From: Pseudomonas sp. MM213 | GTDB taxonomy: Bacteria > Pseudomonadota > Gammaproteobacteria > Pseudomonadales > Pseudomonadaceae | Reading direction: 5' to 3' | DNA: 64,000 bases | NCBI RefSeq assembly: GCF_020423045.1 | Contig: NZ_CP081943.1 | Span: 434,001-498,000, forward strand | In this document: one piece after another, positions 26,051 through 35,660 of the stretch | How the letters are laid out: every line of letters begins with the position of its first letter | Numbering within the stretch: position 1 is the first letter of the stretch | Program-made: the position numbers and the translations under genes | Notes under the pieces: generated by a model | Databases searched by the model: none | Told to the model about the DNA's origin: nothing | Seen by the model: only the letters and a program-made list of their open reading frames with translations

Positions 26051-27232
26051 TTAAGCCCGTTCGATCGCCAGTGCCACGCCCTGACCACCACCGATGCACA
26101 GGGTGGCGAGGCCTTTCTTGGCGTCGCGCTTGATCATTTCATGCAGCAAAGTCACCAGCACACGGCAACCCGACGCACCGATCGGGTGACCGAGGGCGAT
26201 GGCGCCGCCGTTGACGTTGACCTTGTTCAAGTCCCATTCCAGGTCCTTGGCCACCGCCAGGGATTGCGCGGCGAAGGCTTCGTTGGCTTCGATCAGGTCC
26301 AGTTGGTCGATGGACCAGCCGGCTTTGTTCAGGCAACGGCGAGTGGCCGACACCGGGCCGATGCCCATGATCGCCGGGTCCACGCCCGCGTTGGCGTAAG
26401 CCGCGATTTTTGCCAGCACCGGCAGACCCAAGGCTTTGGCTTTTTCTGCGCTCATCAGGATCACGGCGGCGGCGCCATCGTTCAGCGACGAGGCGTTACC
26501 GGCGGTCACCGAACCGTCCTTCTTGAAGGCCGGTTTCAGTTTGCCCAGGGCTTCGGCGGTGGTGCCGGCGCGTGGCTGTTCATCGGTGGCGAAGGACAGC
26601 GGATCGCCCTTGCGCTGCGGAATCAGGATCGGCGTGATCTCATCGGCAAAACGCCCGGCTTCGATGGCGGCCGTGGCTTTCTGCTGCGAGGCCGCAGCGA
26701 AGGCGTCCTGTTGCTCACGAGTCAGGCTGTACTTTTCAGCCAGGTTCTCGGCGGTGATGCCCATGTGGTAATCGTTGAACGCATCCCACAGTCCGTCGCT
26801 GATCATGGTGTCGACGATTTGCGCGTGCCCCATGCGCAGACCGGTTCGCGCACCGGGCATGACGTAGTTGGACAGGCTCATGTTTTCCTGGCCGCCGGCA
26901 ATGATCACGTCGGCGTCGCCGCAGCGAATCGCCTGGGTGGCCAGGTGCAGGGCCTTGAGGCCCGAGCCGCAGACCTTGTTCAGGGTCATGGCCGGCACGG
27001 TGAACGGCAGGCCCGCCTTGATCGCGGACTGACGCGCAGGGTTTTGCCCGGCGCCGGCGGTCAACACCTGGCCCATGATCACTTCATCGACTTCAGCCGG
27101 GTTCAGGCCGGTTTGCGTCAGCAACTGACGGATCACCGCAGCACCGAGGTCTACGGCGGACACATTGGCCAGCGAGCCCTGGAAGCTGCCGATGGCAGTA
27201 CGGGTGGCGGCGACAATGACGACTTCTTGCAT
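26051..27232 (-). CDS. atoB: Acetyl-CoA C-acetyltransferase (thiolase)
   Basis: The 393-residue thiolase cleaves acetoacetyl-CoA to two acetyl-CoA, or the reverse. The acyl-enzyme cysteine is in [12 protein letters not shown], the second His in [14 protein letters not shown] and the second Cys in LCIGGGQG. The start [15 protein letters not shown] fits family length. It ends a three-gene operon atoD-atoA-atoB and lies 11 bases after atoA. Confidence 0.94.
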   Translation of the reverse strand: MQEVVIVAATRTAIGSFQGSLANVSAVDLGAAVIRQLLTQTGLNPAEVDEVIMGQVLTAGAGQNPARQSAIKAGLPFTVPAMTLNKVCGSGLKALHLATQAIRCGDADVIIAGGQENMSLSNYVMPGARTGLRMGHAQIVDTMISDGLWDAFNDYHMGITAENLAEKYSLTREQQDAFAAASQQKATAAIEAGRFADEITPILIPQRKGDPLSFATDEQPRAGTTAEALGKLKPAFKKDGSVTAGNASSLNDGAAAVILMSAEKAKALGLPVLAKIAAYANAGVDPAIMGIGPVSATRRCLNKAGWSIDQLDLIEANEAFAAQSLAVAKDLEWDLNKVNVNGGAIALGHPIGASGCRVLVTLLHEMIKRDAKKGLATLCIGGGQGVALAIERA

Positions 27233-27243
27233 GGAATGATTCC

Positions 27244-27909
27244 TCACTGGGCAGCGAACTGCATTTCCGGAACGTGATCCGGCACGATCAGTTTACCGGC
27301 AGTCTTGGCGACGATCTCTTCGACGCTGACGCCCGGCGCACGCTCTTTGAGAATGAACGCGCCGTTTTCGATTTCAAGATACGCCAGGTCAGTCAGTACG
27401 CGCTTGATGCAACCGGCACCGGTCAGCGGCAGGCTGCATTGGGACAGCAGCTTGGACTCACCGTCCTTGGACGCGTGGGTCATGATGACGATGATGTTGT
27501 CTGCGCCGGCCACCAGGTCCATCGCGCCGCCCATGCCCTTGACCAGCTTGCCAGGGATCATCCACGAGGCGATGTTGCCTTGTACGTCGACTTCAAAAGC
27601 GCCCAGCACGGTCAGGTCGACATGACCCCCGCGAATCATCGCGAAGGACTCGGCGGAGGAAAAGATCGACGCGCCGGTACGCGCGGTCACGGTTTGCTTG
27701 CCGGCGTTGATCATGTCGGCATCGATGGTTTCTTCAGTAGGAAAAGGACCCATGCCGAGCAGGCCGTTTTCCGACTGCAGCATGACTTCCATGCCTTCGG
27801 GAATGTAGTTGGCGACGAGGGTCGGAATGCCGATGCCCAGGTTCACGTAGAAGCCGTCCTGCATTTCGCGGGCGACGCGTTGAGCCATTTGTTCGCGGGA
27901 AAGTGCCAT
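27244..27909 (-). CDS. atoA: 3-oxoacid CoA-transferase subunit B
   Basis: The 221-residue beta subunit transfers CoA from acetyl- or succinyl-CoA to acetoacetate or a similar short acid. It carries the catalytic glutamate in the [14 protein letters not shown] segment and [14 protein letters not shown]. It lies between atoD (36 bases upstream) and atoB in one operon, and with them converts acetoacetate to acetyl-CoA. Confidence 0.93.
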   Translation of the reverse strand: MALSREQMAQRVAREMQDGFYVNLGIGIPTLVANYIPEGMEVMLQSENGLLGMGPFPTEETIDADMINAGKQTVTARTGASIFSSAESFAMIRGGHVDLTVLGAFEVDVQGNIASWMIPGKLVKGMGGAMDLVAGADNIIVIMTHASKDGESKLLSQCSLPLTGAGCIKRVLTDLAYLEIENGAFILKERAPGVSVEEIVAKTAGKLIVPDHVPEMQFAAQ

Positions 27910-27945
27910 TGTTGTTATTCCTTCATTCGGTCCGGGGGCAGGGGA

Positions 27946-28644
27946 TCACTTACGCACGGTGCGCTGTTCGATGCGCTTCTCGAACGTGCCGCAAATGACC
28001 CGGTCGACGTAGATGCCAGGGGTGTGGATCTGCGCCGGGTCCAGCTCGCCGGGTTCGACGATTTCTTCGACTTCGACCACGGTGATCTTGCCGGCGGTGG
28101 CGGCCAGCGGGTTGAAGTTCTGGGCGGTGTGGCGGTAGATGACGTTGCCGAAATGGTCGGCTTTCCAGCCTTTGACGATGGCGAAGTCACCGGTGATGGA
28201 TTCTTCCATCAGGTACTTGCGACCGTGGAATTCGCGCACTTCCTTGCCTTCGGCGACCGGGGTGCCGACGCCAGTAGCCGTGAAGAATGCCGGGATGCCA
28301 GCGCCGCCTGCGCGCATTTTTTCGGCGAGGGTGCCTTGGGGCGTCAGGACGACTTCGATTTCGCCTTTCAGCAGTTGGTCTTCGAACAGCTTGTTTTCGC
28401 CAACGTAGGAGGCCACTACTTTTTTGATCTGCCGGTCTTCCAGCAGCACGCCGAGACCGAAACCGTCGACGCCGCAGTTGTTGGAAACCACGGTCAGGTC
28501 ACGGGTGCCTTTGCGCTTGATCTCGGCGATCAGGTTTTCCGGAATGCCGCACAGGCCGAAGCCGCCAGCGATTACCGTCATGCCGTCTTCAAGACCTGCC
28601 AGAGCTTCCTTGTAGGAACTCACGCGCTTGTCGAAACCTGCCAT
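27946..28644 (-). CDS. atoD: 3-oxoacid CoA-transferase subunit A
   Basis: The 232-residue alpha subunit has the glycine-rich [22 protein letters not shown]oA-binding start and [16 protein letters not shown]. The start [15 protein letters not shown] gives the family length; the longer frame to 28761 would begin in the promoter region. It is the first gene of atoDAB and diverges from a LysR gene, probably its activator. Confidence 0.93.
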   Translation of the reverse strand: MAGFDKRVSSYKEALAGLEDGMTVIAGGFGLCGIPENLIAEIKRKGTRDLTVVSNNCGVDGFGLGVLLEDRQIKKVVASYVGENKLFEDQLLKGEIEVVLTPQGTLAEKMRAGGAGIPAFFTATGVGTPVAEGKEVREFHGRKYLMEESITGDFAIVKGWKADHFGNVIYRHTAQNFNPLAATAGKITVVEVEEIVEPGELDPAQIHTPGIYVDRVICGTFEKRIEQRTVRK

Positions 28645-28767
28645 ATGCACCTCTTTTATTCTTTGTGGGCGGCTGGCTAGCCGTATGGGATGGAGTGTCT
28701 CGCCGGAGGATTTATTTGTTAAGTTGATTTTTAAGGTTGATTGATAGATAAAACTCACCAATCAATC

Positions 28768-28828
28768 CTGTAGGAGCATGGCTTGCCCGCGATGACGATC
28801 TCCTGGACGCCATCGCGGGCAAGCCATG
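28768..28828. repeat. REPIN, short
   Basis: CTGTAGGAGCATGGCTTGCC and its complement are separated by about 20 bases. Unusually, it lies in the divergent promoter region of atoD and LysR rather than between convergent genes. Confidence 0.88.
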
Positions 28829-28872
28829 CTCCTACAGAAAGTACCTGCGCTCATTACTGGAGCAGTTAGCCT

Positions 28873-29772
28873 ATGACAGTCAAGCAGATCCGCGCCTTTC
28901 TGGCGGTGGCCCAGAGTCTGAGTTTTGCCGTCGCCTGCGAACGATTGCACCTGTCGCAATCGGCGTTGAGCCTGACCATCAAGGCGCTGGAGGAGGGCCT
29001 GGGCGGGCGGCTGTTTACCCGCAACACGCGCAACGTGGCGCTGACGCCCGAGGGGGAGTCCCTGGTGCCGTTGGCCCGCCGATTGATCGCGGACTGGGAC
29101 AATGTCGAGGACGAATTGCGCCAGCGTTTTACCCTGCAGCGCGGGCGCGTGACGCTGGCGGCGATGCCGTCGTTTGCTGGCAATCTGCTGCCGCCGATCC
29201 TCAAGACGTTCCGCGCGCGCTATCCCAAGGTCAACGTCACGGTGAATGACGTGATCAACGAGCAGGTGCTGGAAATGGTGCGCGATCGGCAGGTCGAGTT
29301 GGGCGTAGCGTTTGAACCGACGCAAAGTTCGTCGCTGCAATTCACGCCGTTGTACCGGGACCGGTTTGTGGCGGTGGTGCCGTTCGATTCGCCTTTTTCA
29401 GAGCGCGAAGACATTGATTGGCAGACGTTGCTTGAAGAGCCTTTCATTACCTTGCAGCGACCGTCGACGGTGCGGGTGATGCTGGAGGAGCACTTGCAAA
29501 CGCGGGGGATGAAGTTGCCGGTGGAGTTTGAAAGCCATCAGTTGGCGACAGTCGGGAGAATGGTCGCCAGCGGCCTGGGGGTGAGCGCGGTGCCGGCGTT
29601 GTGTGCCGGGCAGATGCGCGAGTTGGGCGCGCGGTGCATTACCCTGCGTGACCCGGTGGTGGAACGGGCGATCGGGGTGTTGACCAAGCCTGGGGTGGAG
29701 TTGTCGGCGGCGGCGCAGGCGTTGTTCGATATTCTCAAGGAAGAACACTTCGACCAACGCCTTGCCCTGTGA
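28873..29772 (+). CDS. LysR-family transcriptional regulator, likely regulator of atoDAB
   Basis: The 299-residue regulator has the LysR helix-turn-helix (IRAFLAVAQSLSFAVACERLHLSQSALSLTI) and an effector domain with RVTLAAMPSFAGNLLPPIL. It is read away from atoDAB across a 228-base gap that contains a REPIN and an imperfect inverted repeat GGTTGATTG/CAATCAATCC (about 28734-28767). Position suggests control of acetoacetate use. Confidence 0.88.
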   Translation: MTVKQIRAFLAVAQSLSFAVACERLHLSQSALSLTIKALEEGLGGRLFTRNTRNVALTPEGESLVPLARRLIADWDNVEDELRQRFTLQRGRVTLAAMPSFAGNLLPPILKTFRARYPKVNVTVNDVINEQVLEMVRDRQVELGVAFEPTQSSSLQFTPLYRDRFVAVVPFDSPFSEREDIDWQTLLEEPFITLQRPSTVRVMLEEHLQTRGMKLPVEFESHQLATVGRMVASGLGVSAVPALCAGQMRELGARCITLRDPVVERAIGVLTKPGVELSAAAQALFDILKEEHFDQRLAL

Positions 29773-29784
29773 AACCGCTCGGTT

Positions 29785-31500
29785 CTACTTTTTAGCGGCC
29801 GACAACGGTGGGGTTCGAGGCGGGATCATGCGCTTGGTCCCCGTCGATTCGAATGCCGAGGCGAAGCGCAGCAGCGTCGAATCGTCGTAGGCGCGGCCGG
29901 CAAACGTCAGGCCGACGGGCATGCCGATGTCCGGCATCACGCCCATCGGCACGGTGACCGTTGGCACACCCAAATGCCGGATGGCGAGGTTGCCGTTGGC
30001 CACCCAGATGCCGTTGCTCCAGGCGATGTCCGCAGAGGCCGGGTCGACATCGGCATTCGCCGGCGCAACGTCGGCCACTGTCGGGAACAGCACCGCATCG
30101 AGCCCCAGCCGATCCATCCAGTCTTCCAGGTCGATTCGACGGGTTTTTTCCAGCCCGCGCAAGCCATCAGGCACAGTGGATATCTGATCCCACGGCGTGA
30201 TGCCACGCTCGGCCATCCGCACGTATTCGTCCATGCCGGCGACCAGGTCGCCCTCGCGGTTGGGCAGGGTTCCCGGGTCGTGCGGGAAAATCAGCGGCCC
30301 GTCGACATCGACCAGACGGTTCAATTTCGGGTCGCCGTTGGCCTGCAGGAAATCGTCGAATGCCCAGGCCGTCAGGTCCCACAACTCATGGTGCAGGAAC
30401 TCTTTCGACACCAGGCCTCGGGTAAACACCGTCGGCGCACCCGGACGATCACCCTCGCAATTGGAGACCAGCGGGAAGTCGACTTCAATCACTTCGGCGC
30501 CCGCCGCTTCAAGTGCCTTGCGGGCCTCTTCCCAGAGCCCGATCACCGATGGACGCGTGTTGATGCGCTGCCCCGTCGGCCCACCGATGCCCGGTGCGTC
30601 GCTCGTGCCCGCGTCGGGATCGGCGTTGATGTACATGCGCGGAACGCCGAGGCGTTTGCCGGCCAGTGCATCGGTGTTCGCCGCAAGTTCGGCATAGGAC
30701 GCCGGGCGCACCGAGGCGACGCTCGGAATCGGCACCCAGGGTTGCAGCCGCCACAGATCGCCACGGGTGTCGGGATCTTCCGCCACCACCACGTCGAGCA
30801 CTTCGAGCAGGTCGGCCATGGTTCTGGCGAAGGGCACGACGACGTCCATGGTCGGCGTCAGCGGCCAGTTGCCGCGCACCGAGATCACCCCGCGCGACGG
30901 CGTGTAGGCGCACAAACCGTTGTTTGAGGCCGGACCGCGACCGCTCGACCAGGTTTCTTCCGCGAGACCGAAGGCCGCGAAACTGGCGGCGGTCGCCGTC
31001 CCGGCGCCATTCGACGAACCCGAAGCAAAAGGGGCGGTGAGGTAGTCAGCGTTGTACGGGCTTTCGGCACGGCCGTAGACCCCGCGCTGCATGCCGCCGT
31101 TCGCCATCGGCGGCATGTTGGTTTTGCCCAGGCAGATCGCACCCGTGGCGCGAAGCCGTTCGATGGTGAACGCATCGCGATAGGCAATCAGGTGGGCGAA
31201 AGCGGGGCTGCCAGAGGCGGCGGTCAGCCCTTTGACCAGATAACTGTCTTTGGCGGTATAGGGAATGCCATCGAGCGGCCCCAGCGTTTGACCTTTGGCC
31301 CGACGGGCATCGGACGCCCGCGCTTCATTGAGCGCCTCGGGATTGCGCACCACCACGGCGTTGAGCGCGGTGGCGGTGTCTGGGCCATCGTAGGCATCGA
31401 TCCGGGCCAGGTAAGCCTGCACCAGTTCGACGGCGGTGGTCTGCCCGGATTCGAGCGCCGCGCGCAGTTCGGCAATGGACACTTCAGTGACTTCGATCAT
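29785..31500 (-). CDS. Amidase signature family hydrolase
   Basis: The 571-residue amidase has the Ser-Ser-Lys triad elements in order: Lys in DGIPYTAKDSYLVKG, the cis-Ser in FASGSSNGAGTATA, and the nucleophile Ser region ETWSSGRGPASNNGL. The C-terminal half has NLAIRHLGVPTVTVPMG, also family-typical. Substrates vary (aliphatic or aryl amides, N-carbamoyl compounds) and cannot be read from sequence. No transporter is adjacent. It converges with the LysR gene 12 bases away. Confidence 0.88.
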   Translation of the reverse strand: MIEVTEVSIAELRAALESGQTTAVELVQAYLARIDAYDGPDTATALNAVVVRNPEALNEARASDARRAKGQTLGPLDGIPYTAKDSYLVKGLTAASGSPAFAHLIAYRDAFTIERLRATGAICLGKTNMPPMANGGMQRGVYGRAESPYNADYLTAPFASGSSNGAGTATAASFAAFGLAEETWSSGRGPASNNGLCAYTPSRGVISVRGNWPLTPTMDVVVPFARTMADLLEVLDVVVAEDPDTRGDLWRLQPWVPIPSVASVRPASYAELAANTDALAGKRLGVPRMYINADPDAGTSDAPGIGGPTGQRINTRPSVIGLWEEARKALEAAGAEVIEVDFPLVSNCEGDRPGAPTVFTRGLVSKEFLHHELWDLTAWAFDDFLQANGDPKLNRLVDVDGPLIFPHDPGTLPNREGDLVAGMDEYVRMAERGITPWDQISTVPDGLRGLEKTRRIDLEDWMDRLGLDAVLFPTVADVAPANADVDPASADIAWSNGIWVANGNLAIRHLGVPTVTVPMGVMPDIGMPVGLTFAGRAYDDSTLLRFASAFESTGTKRMIPPRTPPLSAAKK

Positions 31501-31634
31501 GCGCTTACCACCGGCTGCTGAGGGGTGACGGGTTGAATGTTTCCATCACGCGGGAGCGTTGGCTCAGGGGCATCACTTTTCTCAAAATGGGTTCTCATAT
31601 CCGTTCTCGTTGCACTGCATTACGCGACAGCGTG

Positions 31635-32165
31635 CTATTTAACACCAAGTTGGGCCAGATAGAGTTGTCGATACGCGTCAACCAGTTGATCCAGGGTGAA
31701 AGCGCGATTGCGGCCACTGGGGTTGGGCAAGACCCAGACCGAGGCGTTACCGAACGTTTGCGACTGAAGCCCCCAGGCCACGTTGCGCTGGCCGGATAAC
31801 GCGCCATAGGCGGCCTTGCCGAGAAAAGCTACAAAGCGTGGCGCATAGTGCGCGATCTTCTGTTCGAACTGCGCAGCGGCGGCGATGAATTCATCCACCG
31901 ACAACTGATCCGCGCGCGCCGTTGGCCGCTCAACCACGGCCGTTAATCCACAGTGATACTGCACGATTGTCCGGTCATCTTCCGGACGAACTTCCTGCGG
32001 CGTAAAACCGGCCAGATGAAGGGTGCGCCAGAAGCGATTGCTGCGGCCCGCAAAATGATGCCCTTGGGCGGCGGCCATCATGCCGGGGTTAATGCCACAA
32101 AAAACCACCGCCAGATGCTCAGCCAGCCTGTCTTCGAGTCTGTTGCCCGTCATGACGTCGCTCAA
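31635..32165 (-). CDS. mug: G/U mismatch-specific uracil-DNA glycosylase
   Basis: Mug removes uracil, ethenocytosine and sometimes thymine opposite guanine. The 176-residue protein has VVFCGINPGMMAA (catalytic Asn in the GINPG motif) and WVLPNPSGRNRAF, the DNA-intercalating loop of the family. Its ATG region overlaps the stop of the TetR gene by four bases, so the two are translated together, an unusual partnership for a repair enzyme. Confidence 0.92.
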   Translation of the reverse strand: MSDVMTGNRLEDRLAEHLAVVFCGINPGMMAAAQGHHFAGRSNRFWRTLHLAGFTPQEVRPEDDRTIVQYHCGLTAVVERPTARADQLSVDEFIAAAAQFEQKIAHYAPRFVAFLGKAAYGALSGQRNVAWGLQSQTFGNASVWVLPNPSGRNRAFTLDQLVDAYRQLYLAQLGVK

Positions 32166-32785
32166 CCGCAGATCACATTGACCGCATTGCGTGCCAGCCC
32201 GGTCAGTTCCGCCCGGGATTTGCCCGCCCGCGCACGGATGGAAATGCTGTGCAGCAGGGAGGAGGCGAGCACGGCGAGGGCCGCAGCGTCGACATCGTCT
32301 TTGAGCTCTCCTTTATCAATGGCCACGCGCAGACGCGCTTCGAGGTCGGCATCCAGTCGGCTGAGTCGATCCGACAGTACATCGCGAATTTCCGGATCTT
32401 CGACCGCTTCGGTGGTCGCCGTGCCAATCGCAAAGCAACCACGGGGTTGGCCGTCACCCGAGAAGTAGATCGATAACTGCCCCTCGTAAAACTGCATCAA
32501 TGCCTGGCGCAACGTCAGCTCTTCGCTCGTCAGCGCCTCGTGCATGGCGGCGGCGGCGAACTCCCAATACTGCTCAAGCGCTTTGATATAGAGCGCGTGC
32601 TTGTCACCGAACGCGGCGTACAGGCTCGGCCGGTTCATCCCGGCTGCGCTGGCGATGCTGTCCAGAGACGCACCGGAATAGCCGGTGTTCCAAAACACAC
32701 CGAGCGCTTGTTGCAAGGCGGTCTGCGGGTCATAGGCGCGAGGACGGCCGCGTCCTTTGCCCTCGGAGGTTTTATTTTGTGCCAT
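32162..32785 (-). CDS. TetR-family repressor, divergent from efflux operon
   Basis: The 207-residue protein has a TetR N-terminal domain (YDPQTALQQALGVFWNTGYSGASLDSIASAAGMNRPSLYAAFGDKHALY). The ligand domain includes GDGQPRGCFAIGTATTEA, the C-terminal type found near AcrR/YcdC relatives. The start MAQNKTSEGKGRGRPR lies within a palindrome that is probably its own operator. Divergent position from the membrane-fusion/MFS/OMF operon strongly suggests it represses that operon. mug is translationally coupled downstream. Confidence 0.9.
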   Translation of the reverse strand: MAQNKTSEGKGRGRPRAYDPQTALQQALGVFWNTGYSGASLDSIASAAGMNRPSLYAAFGDKHALYIKALEQYWEFAAAAMHEALTSEELTLRQALMQFYEGQLSIYFSGDGQPRGCFAIGTATTEAVEDPEIRDVLSDRLSRLDADLEARLRVAIDKGELKDDVDAAALAVLASSLLHSISIRARAGKSRAELTGLARNAVNVICG

Positions 32786-32797
32786 GTCGTACAAAAT
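32774..32797. promoter_or_regulatory. Candidate TetR operator ATTTTGT-N10-ACAAAAT
   Basis: Perfect 7-bp arms at 32774-32780 and 32791-32797 surround the TetR start codon (32783-32785). A second right arm, GCACAAAAT, is at 32839-32847 with a degraded partner ATTCTTA at 32825-32831. Both are in the gap to the efflux operon. Confidence 0.6.
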
Positions 32798-33011
32798 CCT
32801 TGAGTCTGGGAGTGGCGTGGCTATATTCTTACACCATCGCACAAAATTAAGGAACCAGAAATTCCTTGCTTGCGGGTTTGTTGTAGCGGAGCTCGATCGG
32901 GGTATTGCGGCTACGAAACAGGTGCGGCGGAGCGATCCTCCCGACCGCACACGGTAAGGCGCTGTTCCAGTGGGTGTTAGCCCGATTTCCCGGTTAAAGG
33001 TGTATTCGATC

Positions 33012-34148
33012 ATGACTAAACAGTTCGATCTCTCAGCGACACAGACCCTCGGGCATCCCGGTCCGAACCCGGCTGACGCGCCCGTGAAGAAACCGTTCAA
33101 AGCGAAAATGCGGCCCCTGCTGATGGTCGGTGTGCCGCTGCTTTTCGCCGCGTTTGGCTACGCACGCTATCAGGCGGGCGAGCCCTTTGTTTCGACCGAC
33201 AACGCCTACGCCCGGGTGGCCAAGGCCTCGATCAATGCACGTGTTTCCGGACAGGTCGTCGAGATTGCGGTTCAGGACAATCAGCTTGTGCGCAAAGGCC
33301 AGGTGCTGTTTCGCATTAACCCGGAGCCGTTTCAGATCGCGGTCAACCGTGCAGAAGCACAGTTGAGCGTCGCGCGGCTGCGTATCGATGGGCTCAAGGC
33401 CAGTTACCGGCAGCAGCAGGCCGAGTTGCAGTCCGCCAGAGAGTCGGCGGATTTCGACCAGAAAGAGTTTGCCCGCAAGAAAGCGCTGGTCGCCTCCGAG
33501 TTTGTCTCGCGGGCCGTTTACGAGCGGGCGGACACCGACCTGAAAGTGGCACGGCAGCGCATTGCGTCGATCGAACAACAGATCGCCAGCACCGTCGTCG
33601 CGCTCAGCGGCAACCCGAACATCGACGCGGACAGTCACCCGACGGTGCGCGAGGCCAGGGCTCAACTGGACGAGGCGCAGCTCTACCTCGGGTATGCGAC
33701 GGTGTACGCGCCGGACGATGGCATTGTCGCCAAGGTTGACGACTTGCAGGTGGGCAACTTCGTTAACAACGGCGCGCCGGCCTTTGCGCTGCTGTCCGAT
33801 CGTGAGATCTGGATCGAGGCCAACTTCCGCGAGACGCAGGTCACCCATATGCGCCCCGGGCAGGCAGCGACCATCAGCATCGATACCTATCCCGATCACG
33901 TATTCAAGGCCCACGTCACCAGCATGAGCCCGGGGGCCGGCTCGGACTTCGCCCTGCTGCCGCCAGAAAACGCGACCGGCAACTGGGTCAAAGTGGTGCA
34001 GCGCGTTCCGGTACGCCTCGAACTCGATGAGGCGGATCCTGCCCTGGCGCTGTTCTCGGGCACCAGCGCCACGGTCAAGGTTGATACCGGCTATCGCACG
34101 CCGTGGTGGCATCCGCTCAAAGCGTTGTTGACTGCGGGTGGCGCCTGA
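33012..34148 (+). CDS. HlyD/EmrA-family membrane fusion protein
   Basis: The 378-residue periplasmic adaptor links an inner-membrane pump to an outer-membrane channel. One membrane anchor lies around residues 35-55 (LLMVGVPLLFAAFGYARYQ), followed by VSTDNAYARVAKASINARVSGQVVEIAV (biotinyl-lipoyl domain), an alpha-hairpin of about 110 residues, and VYAPDDGIVAKVDDLQVGNFV. It is the first gene of the operon; its stop overlaps the next start (TGATG). Confidence 0.92.
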   Translation: MTKQFDLSATQTLGHPGPNPADAPVKKPFKAKMRPLLMVGVPLLFAAFGYARYQAGEPFVSTDNAYARVAKASINARVSGQVVEIAVQDNQLVRKGQVLFRINPEPFQIAVNRAEAQLSVARLRIDGLKASYRQQQAELQSARESADFDQKEFARKKALVASEFVSRAVYERADTDLKVARQRIASIEQQIASTVVALSGNPNIDADSHPTVREARAQLDEAQLYLGYATVYAPDDGIVAKVDDLQVGNFVNNGAPAFALLSDREIWIEANFRETQVTHMRPGQAATISIDTYPDHVFKAHVTSMSPGAGSDFALLPPENATGNWVKVVQRVPVRLELDEADPALALFSGTSATVKVDTGYRTPWWHPLKALLTAGGA

Positions 34149-35641
34149 TGAACAGCCAACAGAGTGGAAAACCGGCGGGAGAGGGCGCGCATGCGCTGAG
34201 GTTCGCGGCGCTGCTGGCGACGTACATGCAGTCGGCGAACCTGCCCGTTCCGAACGCGGTACTCAGGTTGATTCAGGGCAGCCTGTCGATGACCGACGAC
34301 CAGGCGGGCTGGATCTTCACCTCGTACCTCGCAGCGAGCGCCATCACCCTGCCGGTCGCGCAATGGCTCGCCGGGCGTTATGGCTTGAAGCTCGTTTATC
34401 AGACCGCGCTGGCCTTTTTTGCCCTTGGCTTGCTGCTTGCGACGCTGGCCACGACGCCGCTGGAGTTCGTCGGCGCGCGGATCATCCAGGGGCTCGCGAG
34501 TGGCGTGCTTGCGCCGTTGTCGATGGCGATTTCAATGGAGACCCTGCCCCTTGAGAAGCGTGCGAAGTTTGGCGCGACGTGGACCGCCATCGTGCTGTTC
34601 GGCATCGTCAGCGGGCCGAGCATCGGTGGCTGGGTCGGCGAACACTTCGACTGGCGGCCGATCTTCTACATCAGCCTGCCGTTGTCGGCCTACATCTTCC
34701 TGGTGATGGCGCTTTTGCTGAAGGAGAAGAAGGCCGAACAGCGGCCGTCATTCGACTTCTTTGGCTTTGGCACTTTCTCGCTGGGTTTGATCAGCCTGCA
34801 AATGCTGCTCGACCGTGGTGAACGCCTGGACTGGTTTGCCTCGACCGAGATCTGTCTGGAAGCGCTGGGCTGTGCATTGGGGTTCTATCTGTTCGCGGTG
34901 CATGTGCTGACGGCGAAGGTGCATTTTCTCAACAAGCGATTGTTCGACGACCGCAATTTTGTGCTGTCGACGGTCATCTTTTTCGCCGTGGGTTTCGTGC
35001 TGTTGTCGACCATGGCGCTAACCTCGCCGATGCTCGACGAAATTCTCGGCTACCCGCCGGACACCACGGGGTTCCTGACGATCCCGCGTGGCGTCGGACT
35101 GGTCGGCGCGTTCCTGCTGATGGGGCGTGTTCCCGAGCGTTTCGACCGCCGCGGGTTCGTGGCGGCAGGCGTCGCCCTGGTGGTCTATGCCAACTGGCTG
35201 ATGCTCGGCTATTCGCCGTTGATGGACGAGTGGCCGGTGGCGGTGGCCGGTGCGGTTCAGGGCATTGGCATCGGCGTCTTGATGCCGTCGCTGACCAAGG
35301 TTGCGTTCAGCACGCTCGACCCCGCGTTGCGCCCCGAAGGCACGGGTCTGTTCAACCTGTCACGGGTGTACGGCAGCACGTTGGGCGTTGCGATTGTGCA
35401 GTTGTTTTTCTTCAACAACACGCAAGCGATGCACACGGCGCTGGTCAGCAACCTGACGCCTTATCGCGCCGCTGCGCTTTCCGTGCCGACGTCCCTGCAA
35501 GCCCTGGAAGGGCTCAACGAAATGATCACGGGCCAGGCGGCTTTTATCGCGGTGATCGGTCAATTCAAGATTTTGCTGGTGGTGATGCTGGTGGTGAGTC
35601 CACTGGTGGTTTTCCTTCGCAAGCCGGCTGCGGCCAACTAG
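34148..35641 (+). CDS. EmrB-like DHA2 (14-TMS) MFS drug exporter
   Basis: The 497-residue proton antiporter has about 14 membrane helices. The N-terminal NLPVPNAVLRLIQGSLSMTDDQAGW and QWLAGRYGLKLVYQ stretches resemble EmrB motif A regions, and GIVSGPSIGGWVGEHFDWRPIFYI is the antiporter motif C. It pairs with the upstream adaptor and the downstream outer-membrane factor as a complete tripartite exporter. The start is translationally coupled to the adaptor. Confidence 0.92.
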   Translation: MNSQQSGKPAGEGAHALRFAALLATYMQSANLPVPNAVLRLIQGSLSMTDDQAGWIFTSYLAASAITLPVAQWLAGRYGLKLVYQTALAFFALGLLLATLATTPLEFVGARIIQGLASGVLAPLSMAISMETLPLEKRAKFGATWTAIVLFGIVSGPSIGGWVGEHFDWRPIFYISLPLSAYIFLVMALLLKEKKAEQRPSFDFFGFGTFSLGLISLQMLLDRGERLDWFASTEICLEALGCALGFYLFAVHVLTAKVHFLNKRLFDDRNFVLSTVIFFAVGFVLLSTMALTSPMLDEILGYPPDTTGFLTIPRGVGLVGAFLLMGRVPERFDRRGFVAAGVALVVYANWLMLGYSPLMDEWPVAVAGAVQGIGIGVLMPSLTKVAFSTLDPALRPEGTGLFNLSRVYGSTLGVAIVQLFFFNNTQAMHTALVSNLTPYRAAALSVPTSLQALEGLNEMITGQAAFIAVIGQFKILLVVMLVVSPLVVFLRKPAAAN

Positions 35642-35660
35642 TTTTCGTGGAGTGTGCCAA

